In this document: one piece after another, positions 44,396 through 53,113 of the stretch
Layout of the letters: every line of letters starts with the position of its first letter
Numbering within the stretch: the stretch's first letter is position 1
Source: Hyphomicrobiales bacterium
GTDB taxonomy: Bacteria > Pseudomonadota > Alphaproteobacteria > Rhizobiales > Rhizobiaceae
Assembly (NCBI GenBank): GCA_900466605.1
Contig: UBMU01000028.1
Span: forward strand, 1 to 64,000
DNA: 64,000 bases
Reading direction: 5' to 3'
Made by a program: the position numbers and the translations under genes
The notes under the pieces: generated by a model
What the model was told of the DNA's origin: nothing
What the model saw: the letters and a program-made list of their open reading frames with translations, nothing else
Databases searched by the model: none

Positions 44396-46480
44396 TCAAT
44401 GCGCCGCGAGGAAGCCCTGGATATCCTGCTCCGGAAGTGGGCGCGACAGCAGGTATCCCTGCAGAAAATCGCAGCCTGCATCACGCAGAAAGGCAGCTTG
44501 GTCGGCTGTCTCGACACCTTCGGCGACCACCTCGAGTTCCAGGAGCTTGGCAAGCGCCAGTATTGCTCGCGTGATAGCCATATCACCCGCATCGGTTGGA
44601 ATGTCGGCGATAAACGATCGGTCGATCTTCAGCCTGGACAGCGGAAACAGCTTGAGGGTGCTTAGGCTGGAATATCCCGTGCCGAAATCATCAATCGACA
44701 GAGTAACGCCAAGCTCCTTCAGCTCATGCATGCGTGCGATTGCCCCTTCCACGTCCTGCATGATGAGACTTTCGGTCACCTCGATTTCCAGCCACCTTGC
44801 ATCTAGGTCGGCGGCATTGAGAGCCGCAGAAATCTGCCTGGTCAAGGAAGGCTCGCGAAACTGACGCGCTGAGACGTTCACAGCTATCTTGATTGGATCA
44901 AGGCCCCGATCCTGCCATTCTCTGGCCTGTAGACAGGCCTTTTTCAGGATGGCCTCGCCGATCGGCAGAATAAGTCCCGTTTCCTCGGCAATAGGGATGA
45001 ATTCCCCAGGATAGACTAGGCCCATGGTTGGATGGTTCCACCGGACAAGCGCCTCTACGCCGGTTACCTTTCCTGTTCCTATCTGCTTTTGGGGCTGATA
45101 GTGCAGGACGAACTCGTCGCGCTCGACAGCACGCCTCAACTCCTCGATGCGGGCGAGCTTGTGGCGTGCTTCGTCTGCAAGTGCGGGAGAGAAAACAGTA
45201 ACACCATTGCGGCCGCTCTCCTTCACCCTGTAAAGGGCCATGTCCGCGTTGACAAAAAGCTCAGCAGTTGTGTTTCCGTGCGTGCCTGAACAGGCAACAC
45301 CGATACTGCAGGTGACGGTCAGTTCCATTCCCGACACCGACAGCGGCGTTGATATCGCGTTTCGTAGATCGGCAAGGCGTCTTTCGAAACTCGCCGATGT
45401 TGGCGTCAAGACGACAATGAACTCGTCTCCCCCTACCCGTGAAACGAGGCCATCCTGGCCCACCTGTGCCCTGATGCGCTCTGCGACAAGCTTGAGCAAC
45501 TCATCGCCGGCCACGTGACCGAGGCTATCATTGACGAGCTTGAAATGATCCAGGTCAACGAAGGCAACGGCGACCGGGCTTGCGTCCTGTCCTTTGTCTT
45601 CAAGCAGTGCCTGAAGCTTGAAATCCAATGTTGTGCGATTGGGAAGACCAGTCAGAGCATCGTGCTCGGCAAGATGGGAGATACGCTCGGCATCGTGATG
45701 ACGGTCGATCGCAATTCCGATGGTTTGTGCAATCCCTGTCAAAAATTCTCGGATCCCACCATCATCGTGCGCGGAAACGGGGGCAAGGAGCGCGCCGTGG
45801 CGGCGGCCATCGCGTGAGCGGATCACAAACTCGCTCGCTTCGATTGCTCTATGGGATTGCGCGGGTCCGTCGAGAATGACGACGGGCTCACATCCGGGCA
45901 ACAAGCCCTTAAGGACACCAGTCAGGTTAGCCATGAGCGTCTTGAGGTCGACGCCCGTTGCGACATCGCGTAACAGTGCTGCGTGAGCCTTCATCAATTC
46001 TTCGGCGCGCTTCCTTGCAGTGATATCACGCGATGCGCCGACGATGCCGATCACGTTGCCTGCGCGATCGCGAAGCGGGACGCGCGACATCATCAGCCAG
46101 CCTTCGCCCTTCAACCGGCGCTCCTCGATGCCAAGGTCGGGCTTCGCATGTTCCATCACCTGGCGCTCGACTTCTGCGATATCGCGAGCAGCAGTACTCG
46201 GGTGAATGTCGAAATCGGTAAGTCCGATCAGTTCTTCGACGCTGTCGAACCCATTGTTTGCAACGATCGCATGGTTTGCGAACAGAAACCTTCCCTGTAG
46301 ATCCTTGGCATAGATGAAGTCCGGCACATGGTTGATCATCGCCTCCAGCCACTCGTAGCGCTCCGTCAACTGCGATTGCTGTTGCTGAAGGGTTTCGGCA
46401 ATTGCCTGCAAATGCCGATAGGCTTCGACTGCCTCCAGCCGCGTGTCGGTTGGCAGGCTGCCGTTGTCTGCTTGCTTCAT
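44396..46480 (-). CDS. PAS-GGDEF-EAL cyclic-di-GMP protein
   Basis: A 694-residue cytoplasmic protein. After a short coiled segment, a PAS domain (about 42-158, ending in the PAC-like GASRDITARKRAE) is followed by a linker that may be a degenerate GAF domain (165-260), a diguanylate cyclase domain with intact GGDEF at 350-354, and a phosphodiesterase domain with intact EAL at 476-478 and DDFGTGYSS. The inhibitory RxxD I-site expected five residues before GGDEF is absent (GQDG). Both activities are therefore possible and may be switched by the PAS ligand. No membrane segment is present. It controls c-di-GMP level, hence motility or biofilm, but no partner is adjacent. Confidence 0.92.
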   Translation of the reverse strand: MKQADNGSLPTDTRLEAVEAYRHLQAIAETLQQQQSQLTERYEWLEAMINHVPDFIYAKDLQGRFLFANHAIVANNGFDSVEELIGLTDFDIHPSTAARDIAEVERQVMEHAKPDLGIEERRLKGEGWLMMSRVPLRDRAGNVIGIVGASRDITARKRAEELMKAHAALLRDVATGVDLKTLMANLTGVLKGLLPGCEPVVILDGPAQSHRAIEASEFVIRSRDGRRHGALLAPVSAHDDGGIREFLTGIAQTIGIAIDRHHDAERISHLAEHDALTGLPNRTTLDFKLQALLEDKGQDASPVAVAFVDLDHFKLVNDSLGHVAGDELLKLVAERIRAQVGQDGLVSRVGGDEFIVVLTPTSASFERRLADLRNAISTPLSVSGMELTVTCSIGVACSGTHGNTTAELFVNADMALYRVKESGRNGVTVFSPALADEARHKLARIEELRRAVERDEFVLHYQPQKQIGTGKVTGVEALVRWNHPTMGLVYPGEFIPIAEETGLILPIGEAILKKACLQAREWQDRGLDPIKIAVNVSARQFREPSLTRQISAALNAADLDARWLEIEVTESLIMQDVEGAIARMHELKELGVTLSIDDFGTGYSSLSTLKLFPLSRLKIDRSFIADIPTDAGDMAITRAILALAKLLELEVVAEGVETADQAAFLRDAGCDFLQGYLLSRPLPEQDIQGFLAAH

Positions 46481-46833
46481 GATCGTCCTCGCCTTTGCGC
46501 GGGTGACCTTACTATCAACCGGTTATGCAACCATGAATACTTCCGGATTGGTCGAACATCGCCGCTTGAAAGGACTCTTGCCGCCTTGGGAGCGGGTCTC
46601 GAGAAACAATGTGCCCCCAAGCAGGACCGAATCCCAACCTCATATTGCGGCAATGAAAAATCAAAAACTGGTCGCGGGCCAAAGGCCGACGGAGCGATAG
46701 TCGGGCCCGCAATACTTCCGTTTCGTCTCAACGGTCAGAATGTTTTGAGATCAATCGCGTAGACGTCTGACGGGACTGCTTGAACCGACGCACAGGTCAA
46801 GCGGGAGCGACAGCCCTGTCCGTAAATACTGGA
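46481..46833. other. 353-base gap
   Basis: No gene-like frame is seen. GCGGGCC (46674-46680) and GGCCCGC (46704-46710) form a loose inverted repeat with a 23-base loop. The segment holds the promoter of the GGDEF-EAL gene and the 3' untranslated region of the amidohydrolase operon. Confidence 0.4.
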
Positions 46834-48087
46834 CTATGTGTGGCCAGCCGGGCGAAGAAGACGCCTTCTACCGTTCTCAAAGCTCTTTCTCCCAAGTTTC
46901 CACCCGGCAATCACCGGGGTAATTTCGCGAACCGCCGCCCGGGGACCCGCGCAGTCCAGGAGGACGATGGTTGCGTCGGCACCCACCTTCAGCCCGTGAT
47001 CCACGCCCATCTGCCTTGCCGCAGATGTCGTGACCATCGAAAAAACCGCCTCCAGCTCGTGTGGCCTCGAAAGCTGCGCGACGTTAGCATAGAGGTTTGC
47101 CATACGGATGAGAGAAGCGTCGCCGTAAGGCGTAAATGGGTTGAGCACATTGTTCGTCGCAATCGACGTGACGACGCCGTGCGCTGCCAGGATATGGGCC
47201 GGCGCCACGCCACGCGGCACGAGCCAATCATACTGACGACCATTGAGAAAGAGGTCGGTTGACGGCAGGACAGTGAGGGCGATACCGGTTTCGGCGAGCT
47301 CGGCTGCAATCGTTGCCACCCTGGCCGGCTCCATGGCGGAGATGTTCGTCACATGCCCGATCGATACTCGCCCCTGCCAACCGCGCGCGAGCGTCTGGGC
47401 GAGCACGGCCGGAAGGTTTGACCGGTCGGCGACAAGATCAAAGTCCAGATGGAAGTCCACGGCGACATCGTGCTTCTCGGCAAGATCGAATATCAGCTCG
47501 ACATGTCGGGTGGGGTATGGGTCGGTATATGGGCAGCCACCAACGAGATCAGCACCGTTTGAGAGGGCGGCGTCGAGCATTTCGATGGTTGCCGGTTCAT
47601 TGGTCAGCCCCTCTTGTGCAAAGGCACAGATTTCAAGATCGACTGCAAATGCATAATCGGATTTGACGCGCTTCAGCGCCTCGAAAGACCGAAAGCCGGC
47701 GCGTGGATCGATCTCGACGAACGTGCGCATGTGCGTCGTCCCGTGGCAGATTGCTTTCTCAAGCACATGGGCGGCACGCGAATAAACATCGTATTCCTGG
47801 AAGTTTGCCTTTGCCACGGCCACCTGCAAAACGGCCTCCGCAAGCGTTCCCTCGCAAATAGTACAGCGGTCAAGGATGCAGGCCTTGTCGAGATGAACAT
47901 GGCTGTCGACAAAGCCCCCAAAGGCAAATGCGCCGTATCCTTCGACTGTCTCGATCGCCTCGCACCGCAATGAAGGTTTAATCGCTGCGATCCGACCATG
48001 CAGCACGCCGACGTCAACAAAATCGCCGTCTTCTTCTACACGCACGTTGCGGATAACGAGATCCAACGTCGTTTGAAGGTCACTCAT
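46834..48087 (-). CDS. CodA-like amidohydrolase 1
   Basis: A 417-residue metal-dependent hydrolase of the amidohydrolase superfamily, cytosine-deaminase/AtzC-like group. The N-terminal metal site is DSHVHLDK, further ligands lie in DFHLDFD and GHVTN, and the late Asp site is replaced by an Asn-rich IATNNVLNPFTPYG, where CodA has SDNV. It acts in the cytoplasm on cyclic amides, deaminating or opening a ring. It is the last gene of a three-gene overlapping run (ATGA overlap with the gamma-glutamyltransferase-family gene). The substrate is unknown; loss of the late Asp would be unusual for an active enzyme. Confidence 0.82.
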   Translation of the reverse strand: MSDLQTTLDLVIRNVRVEEDGDFVDVGVLHGRIAAIKPSLRCEAIETVEGYGAFAFGGFVDSHVHLDKACILDRCTICEGTLAEAVLQVAVAKANFQEYDVYSRAAHVLEKAICHGTTHMRTFVEIDPRAGFRSFEALKRVKSDYAFAVDLEICAFAQEGLTNEPATIEMLDAALSNGADLVGGCPYTDPYPTRHVELIFDLAEKHDVAVDFHLDFDLVADRSNLPAVLAQTLARGWQGRVSIGHVTNISAMEPARVATIAAELAETGIALTVLPSTDLFLNGRQYDWLVPRGVAPAHILAAHGVVTSIATNNVLNPFTPYGDASLIRMANLYANVAQLSRPHELEAVFSMVTTSAARQMGVDHGLKVGADATIVLLDCAGPRAAVREITPVIAGWKLGRKSFENGRRRLLRPAGHT

Positions 48088-49667
48088 ACCCCTATCGCAC
48101 CGCCGTCGCTGCGTGGATCGTGAGCGCCCTCAATCAGACCTTCCCCGTCAATCCTGATGATGCCCGCTTGACCGCCAAGTTGGCTGAAGGCGTCTATACC
48201 GGACACCTCGTGACCGAGTGCAGCCAATTCATCGATGACTGCGCTGCCGATATTGGTCTCGATCTTCAAGCTGTCTCGGCTGTCAGAAAAGGTGCGCCCG
48301 AGCAGAAATCGTGGCCGTGAAAGTGCGGCGAGCGGATCGAGGCCCTGATCAATCATCAGCGTCAAGAGAAGGGAAAGAGTTTGCGGCTGGCCGTCGGCAC
48401 CCTGCGTACCGTAGAGGAGATGAGGCCGCCCGTTGCGCAAGGCCAGCCCGGGATTGAGCGTGTAGAAGGGTCTCCTGCCAGGAGCAAGCCGATTGGGGCT
48501 TTTTGGTTCTAGGCTGAAGGCTGCACCGCGGTTCTGCCAAAGGATGCCGGTGTCACCGACGACGACCCCACTTCCCCAGTCGAAATAGGTGCTCTGAAGC
48601 AACGAAGCGCAGCGACCTTCGGCATCGACCGCCGCCAGCAGCGCTGTATCGCCATGGCGATAGGTCTGCGGCCATGGCATTGCACGAGACGGATTGATGT
48701 CGCTTGCCTTGGCGGTGAGACGCTTTGCGTCAAGCAATCCGCCCATGGCGGGATTGGGCATTCCGTCTGGGTCCCCAATATGATGTCGGTCAAGAAAGGC
48801 CTGTTTTACAGCCTCCACGAGCCAGTGATAATAGGCAGCACTGTCGTAGGCGACTTCACCCAACGGCAAGTTTTCCAGAATTCCAAGGATGGCGAGCGTC
48901 GTCGTGCCCTGGGTCGGGGGCGGAGGTGCATAGAGCATAAGGTCGCGGTAGGATAGCGACACAGGCGGTTCCTGGCGGGTCCGCGTCTTTTCAAGGTCAC
49001 TGGCCTTCAGCGGTGAACCCGCCTCAGAAAGGCCCTTTGCGATACGGGCAGCAAGCGCACCGTCATAAAAGCTGCGCGCGCCTTCCTTGGCTATCGTTCG
49101 AAGCGTATTTGCAAGCTCTGGCTGGCGCTGTTGGCCCTGCGCCTTGAAGGTTTCGCTGAACCGTGGCCAAGCGGCAATTTCCTGGCTTCGGAAGGTGTAC
49201 CAGAAGCTTTGCGAGGCACTCACCGGAAACCCGGCCTCGGCCAGGACGATCGCGTCCTCGAGCAACGTCGGCAAACGGTTGCGGCCGGACCATTGCCCTT
49301 CGGAGAAGGCAAGGACTGTGTCCCAACTGTCGACAAGGCATGCGGTGGTAAGCGCTGATAGAGGACCGCGCGTAGGCAGATGCGATATGTGGCTGACGTC
49401 CTGCGCGGCCTGACCAATGCCGCTAAAGGATTGAACCTTTCCCGCAGCATCCGACACCATCCAGACTGCATCTCCGCCAAGTCCGCAGAAGTGCGGATAA
49501 AGAACCGAGAGCGCCGCGCCGGCGGCAACCAAAGCCTCGATAGCGTTACCACCACGTCGCAAGACGGCAACCCCGGCTTCGCTTGCCCGCCAGTGGGGCG
49601 ATGTCACCATGCCTTTGTAAGACGTGGCATTGGCTGTCGCTGTTTGTGTGGTTCCGCGCTGCATCAC
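48084..49667 (-). CDS. HpxW-like gamma-glutamyltransferase-family amidase
   Basis: A 527-residue Ntn-hydrolase of the gamma-glutamyltransferase family. The length and the segments GGNAIEALVAA, LGGDAVW, PPPTQGTTTLAILGIL, QNRGAAFSLEP and the terminal EGAHDPRSDGGAIGV resemble HpxW, the oxamate amidohydrolase of bacterial allantoin breakdown, more than classical glutathione hydrolases. Self-cleavage would release Thr341 of HGDTALLAAVD as the nucleophile. No signal peptide is seen, so it is probably cytoplasmic, unlike periplasmic Ggt. It overlaps amidohydrolases on both sides by four bases, suggesting three steps of one amide or N-heterocycle catabolic route. Substrate inferred only. Confidence 0.8.
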   Translation of the reverse strand: MMQRGTTQTATANATSYKGMVTSPHWRASEAGVAVLRRGGNAIEALVAAGAALSVLYPHFCGLGGDAVWMVSDAAGKVQSFSGIGQAAQDVSHISHLPTRGPLSALTTACLVDSWDTVLAFSEGQWSGRNRLPTLLEDAIVLAEAGFPVSASQSFWYTFRSQEIAAWPRFSETFKAQGQQRQPELANTLRTIAKEGARSFYDGALAARIAKGLSEAGSPLKASDLEKTRTRQEPPVSLSYRDLMLYAPPPPTQGTTTLAILGILENLPLGEVAYDSAAYYHWLVEAVKQAFLDRHHIGDPDGMPNPAMGGLLDAKRLTAKASDINPSRAMPWPQTYRHGDTALLAAVDAEGRCASLLQSTYFDWGSGVVVGDTGILWQNRGAAFSLEPKSPNRLAPGRRPFYTLNPGLALRNGRPHLLYGTQGADGQPQTLSLLLTLMIDQGLDPLAALSRPRFLLGRTFSDSRDSLKIETNIGSAVIDELAALGHEVSGIDAFSQLGGQAGIIRIDGEGLIEGAHDPRSDGGAIGV

Positions 49668-50863
49668 CGGACAACCGATCCATTTTCGGCAACGAGCCTG
49701 CCGGCCTTGAATACCCGTCGCCCCTTTGGAACGGATACGACTGCTTCGGGGACGTGAGCGGCCGCAAGGGTCACGAAATCCGCCTTGGCGCCGATCTCAA
49801 TACCGTAACCGTCAAGCCGCAAAGCGTGAGCGCCGCCCATGGTAACCACGTCGAAAGCGGCGCAAAGCTCCCGATCTGTATAGAATCCAGATCGATATCC
49901 GATAATCTCGGCCCGCCGCAACATGTCACCGTCACCGTACGGCCACCAGGAGTCGCGAATGTTGTCGCTGCCGCTGAACACGACGACGCCTTCGCTTCGG
50001 AGAAGGGCAACCGGAGGGAAATTGTGGCTGCCGGGCGCATTGGTCATGATCGATACCCCGCTCGTCGCAATAAGGCCCGCAATTTTTCGTGCGGCGTCAG
50101 ATGACAAGTCGCCAAGGCCGTAGGCATGGCTGATCGCTACTCGGCCCTGCATGCCAAGCGCGGTCGTGCGCGCACAAATCTCCTCGATCGTGAATGCGCC
50201 GAGTGTGCCTGCATCGTGCAGATGGATATCGACGTCGACACCGCGCCTCTCGGCGATGCCAAAAACGACGTCGAGATGTCCTTTGATATCGCGATCGAAG
50301 CTCAAGGGGTCTAGACCGCCCACGAGGTTAGCGCCGAGCGCGATTGCCTCATCCATGAGCTCGGGCGTGCCGGGACTTTTGAGGATGCCACTTTGCGGAA
50401 ATGCCACGAGCTGGATGTCGATCAGTCCCTCATATTCCTCCCGCACCCGCAAAATCGTCTCCAGGGACGACAGACCGACCGATCCGTCGACCATGACGTG
50501 GCTGCGCATCTGAAGCGCGCCGTTCGCGATGCAGAGATCAAGCTGGTTTCGGGCGCGTTCGTCCATGGCTGCTGCCTGCGCCATGTTTTCGGCTTGGAAC
50601 GCCACCCGCTCGTGAACGTCAAAGCCGTTCAAGCAAGGCTTGTGTGGGATCCATGCATCGCCGAAAAAGCTGGTATCAAGATGAATATGACCTTCCACGA
50701 AGCAAGGCACGAGAAGCTCGCCAGCGATATCGACGATTGCCTCCGCATGGCCGCCGGATCCTGCCGGAACGATCGAGCCTATACGCCCTTTATCGACGGC
50801 AATGTCATGGACTTTGCCATCGCGTAACCTGGCATTCTTAAAGAGTGTTTCGATCGTGGCCAT
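49664..50863 (-). CDS. CodA-like amidohydrolase 2
   Basis: A 399-residue amidohydrolase of the cytosine-deaminase-like group with a full set of recognisable metal and catalytic residues: EGHIHLDTSFF, DIHLHDAG, ISHAYGLGD and the late Asp in FSGSDNIRDSWWPYGDGDM. It is therefore the likelier active partner of the two CodA-like enzymes in this run. It is the first gene of the operon, and its end overlaps the amidase gene by four bases. Substrates of this group include cytosine, isocytosine, creatinine and alkyl-ammelides; none can be singled out here. Confidence 0.85.
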   Translation of the reverse strand: MATIETLFKNARLRDGKVHDIAVDKGRIGSIVPAGSGGHAEAIVDIAGELLVPCFVEGHIHLDTSFFGDAWIPHKPCLNGFDVHERVAFQAENMAQAAAMDERARNQLDLCIANGALQMRSHVMVDGSVGLSSLETILRVREEYEGLIDIQLVAFPQSGILKSPGTPELMDEAIALGANLVGGLDPLSFDRDIKGHLDVVFGIAERRGVDVDIHLHDAGTLGAFTIEEICARTTALGMQGRVAISHAYGLGDLSSDAARKIAGLIATSGVSIMTNAPGSHNFPPVALLRSEGVVVFSGSDNIRDSWWPYGDGDMLRRAEIIGYRSGFYTDRELCAAFDVVTMGGAHALRLDGYGIEIGAKADFVTLAAAHVPEAVVSVPKGRRVFKAGRLVAENGSVVR

Positions 50864-51232
50864 TGTTATCTTCCGTGTACTTCTATTGAGGTCTTCAGGG
50901 ACAGACCGCTAAAGCTGAACGCCATTCAATGGAACGTCTGCTGTCGCAGCGTCCAAACAAGGCCCTTCTCTCGGGGTATGCCGGCAGCCTTCGCCCTGAA
51001 TCTCATGCGTTGTAAGAGCAAGGAAGAATTCTGTCTACATAATCGCTGTACTATTGTATGCAGGATCCATGCCATATCGTATCGCATTGACGACAGTGGG
51101 ACTAAACAGAGACTATGCGTGAAAGAACGACGTCGCATCGACGCTGAAGAGAGGTTAGACGCCAATGCTGGAACACCCAGCGTTGCGCCTTCATCCAGGA
51201 TTTTCTTAAAGTTCTGTCCGAAAAACTGGCAG
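50864..51232. other. 369-base promoter gap of amidohydrolase operon
   Basis: No gene is seen. TTGTATGCAG at 51054-51063 partly resembles the ATGTATACAT palindrome near the GntR gene and might be a weak site for it; otherwise nothing stands out. Confidence 0.35.
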
Positions 51233-51931
51233 TTAGCCCAATGTACGTGCAACGTAGCGAGACAGGATCGCGCCGATGTCCGGCTCGGCGGTCATGTCCT
51301 CGTCGAGAAGCGCTCGGCTTTCAACGGCGTTGAGGTGCTCATCCATCATTCGTTCAGCGGCAGCGACATCGCTGTCACGAAGTGCGTTGATGAGTGCAAG
51401 ATGCTCGCTGATTGCACACTCGCTGGAATGGGGGCGACCATAGATGGCCAGGATCAGGGAACACCGTGAGACGAGTGCATAGAGGTAGCGCTCAAGGAGA
51501 AAGTTGCCCGATAATTTGGCAAGTTTCAGATGGAACTCGCCTGCAAGGCGGGTGGAGTGGCGCACGTCTCCCCTGGCATGGGCTGTCTCCTCCTCAGCGA
51601 CGTGGGCTTTGAGGGCTTTTTCCACATTTGCGTTCCAATGCCGGATCACACCTTTTACCACTTCACGCTCAAGAGCACGGCGCACCGCAAAAGTATCCCG
51701 GGCCTCCTCAAGGCTCGGCCGAGCCACTGTAGCTGTGCGCTTGTGATAGGTATCGACGAGGCCCTGCGCCTCCAACTTCCCAAGAACTGCCCGCACGAGC
51801 GTGCGGCTCATTGCGAAATGGCGGCCGATTTCATCCTCAGGTAGTTTCGTGCCAGCTTTCAAGGCCTGCTCGATGATGGCCTGGCGCAGTGCCGTGACGG
51901 CGATATCTACACGATCGGAATTTGAGCTCAT
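51233..51931 (-). CDS. GntR-family regulator with FCD domain, 1
   Basis: A 232-residue transcription factor of the GntR/FadR-FCD class. The winged helix covers residues about 5-75 (ALRQAIIEQALKAGTKLPEDEIGRHF, then MSRTLVRAVLGKLEAQGLV in the recognition part) and the all-helical FCD effector domain about 80-215, with metal-binding-type His and Asp residues (RLAGEFHLKLAKLSGN, EHLALINALRDSD). It lies between the amidohydrolase operon and the TTT transporter genes on the same strand, so either or both may be its targets. A palindrome, ATGTATACAT, sits 40 bases before its start. Confidence 0.87.
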   Translation of the reverse strand: MSSNSDRVDIAVTALRQAIIEQALKAGTKLPEDEIGRHFAMSRTLVRAVLGKLEAQGLVDTYHKRTATVARPSLEEARDTFAVRRALEREVVKGVIRHWNANVEKALKAHVAEEETAHARGDVRHSTRLAGEFHLKLAKLSGNFLLERYLYALVSRCSLILAIYGRPHSSECAISEHLALINALRDSDVAAAERMMDEHLNAVESRALLDEDMTAEPDIGAILSRYVARTLG

Positions 51932-51970
51932 CGCCTGCCTTACCCTCTCGTATGCAAAAGCGCTAGCTCT

Positions 51971-51980
51971 ATGTATACAT
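51971..51980. promoter_or_regulatory. GntR-type operator palindrome
   Basis: ATGTATACAT is a perfect ten-base palindrome upstream of the GntR gene. It matches the GTATAC-centred sites bound by several FCD-type GntR proteins, so autoregulation is likely. Confidence 0.5.
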
Positions 51981-52022
51981 GAAATGCCTTGGATCTACCA
52001 AAAGTCGGGCACCACCACCTGC

Positions 52023-52050
52023 AACGGGCTGCCGACATCAGCGGCCCGTT
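52023..52050 (-). terminator. hairpin after TctC 2 gene
   Basis: AACGGGC (52023-52029) and GCCCGTT (52044-52050), extended by two or three inner pairs, form a stem 15 bases beyond the stop of the binding-protein gene. No T run follows, so termination would be factor-dependent or weak. Confidence 0.45.
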
Positions 52051-52065
52051 CGGAGAAGATCGGCG

Positions 52066-53055
52066 TCATTCGAGTTCAATCTTCGCATCTCTGACGACGG
52101 GGGTCCATTTAGCGATCTCAGCCTTTACATGCGCTGCAAGCTGGTCGGGCGTGGAAGCGATAACGACAGCACTGAACTCGACCATTCTTTTGGCGACGTC
52201 AGGATCGGCGAGCGCCTTGCTCGCTGAAAGGTTAAGGCGGGCAATAACATCAGTCGGGGTACCGGCGGGCGCAAACAGTGCATTCCATGTGTAGGTCTCA
52301 TAGCCGGGGACTGTCTCGGCAAGCGTCGGGACATCTGGGAAGGATGGCGCACGTTCCTTGGTGGTGACCGCAAGGGCGCGCAGCGTGCCGCTCTTGATGT
52401 GACCGGACGACGACGGCAAGTTGTCGAACATGATCGGAACCTGATTGCCAAGGACATCGTTCAACGCCGGACCCGAACCTTTATAGGGGATATGTTCCAT
52501 GTCCACGCCTGCCATTGCCTTGAAGAGTTCGCCAGATAGATGCAGCGGCGTGCCATTGCCAGATGAGGCATAGCTAAACGTGCCTGGCTTCGACTTGAGG
52601 AGCGCGATCAGTTCCGCGACCGTCTTGGCAGGCAACTCGGGATTGACAACGAGAACGTTCGGAACAAGAACCAGCAACGAGATCGGAGCAAAATCCTTCT
52701 CCGGATCGTAAGGCGTCGACTTCAGGATCAATGGGTTGAGCGCGTGCGTCGCAACCGTGCCCATCAGGATCGTGTAGCCGTCAGGATCGGCGCGCGCGAC
52801 ATTGTCCGCACCGAGATTGCCGCCAGCGCCTGCAACATTTTGAACAATCACCTGCTGACCAAGATCGTCCGACATCTTTTGCGCAAGAATACGAGCAACG
52901 ACGTCCGTTGATCCGCCAGCCGCAAATGGCACCACCATGGTCACCTGCCGGTCCGGAAATTCAGCAGCTTGCAGCGGTCCTGTTGCCAAAAGAGCGACAC
53001 CGAGAAAAAGGCCAGCAGCAAGTGCGCACCGGCGCGTCAGGCAAAGCTTCGTCAT
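52066..53055 (-). CDS. tctC: TTT-system binding protein 2 (TctC/Bug family)
   Basis: A 329-residue periplasmic binding protein of the tripartite tricarboxylate transporter family. The signal peptide (about residues 1-31) ends near LQAA, and the family motifs are DRQVTMVVPFAAGGSTDVVARILAQ, VIVQNVAGAGGNLGAD, and DGYTILMGTVATHALNP, each split here into its usual place near residues 34-110. ATG 53055 has AAGGAGG close by; a frame to 53112 is longer but unlikely. It lies after tctA on the same strand, so this TTT system has two binding proteins, this one and the one at 55225. Ligand: a carboxylate, unspecified. Confidence 0.87.
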   Translation of the reverse strand: MTKLCLTRRCALAAGLFLGVALLATGPLQAAEFPDRQVTMVVPFAAGGSTDVVARILAQKMSDDLGQQVIVQNVAGAGGNLGADNVARADPDGYTILMGTVATHALNPLILKSTPYDPEKDFAPISLLVLVPNVLVVNPELPAKTVAELIALLKSKPGTFSYASSGNGTPLHLSGELFKAMAGVDMEHIPYKGSGPALNDVLGNQVPIMFDNLPSSSGHIKSGTLRALAVTTKERAPSFPDVPTLAETVPGYETYTWNALFAPAGTPTDVIARLNLSASKALADPDVAKRMVEFSAVVIASTPDQLAAHVKAEIAKWTPVVRDAKIELE

Positions 53056-53113
53056 TTCATTCCTCCTTGTTCCCATCTTGCTTTCGGTGTGGTCACGAAA
53101 TTTCTCGCTCACC

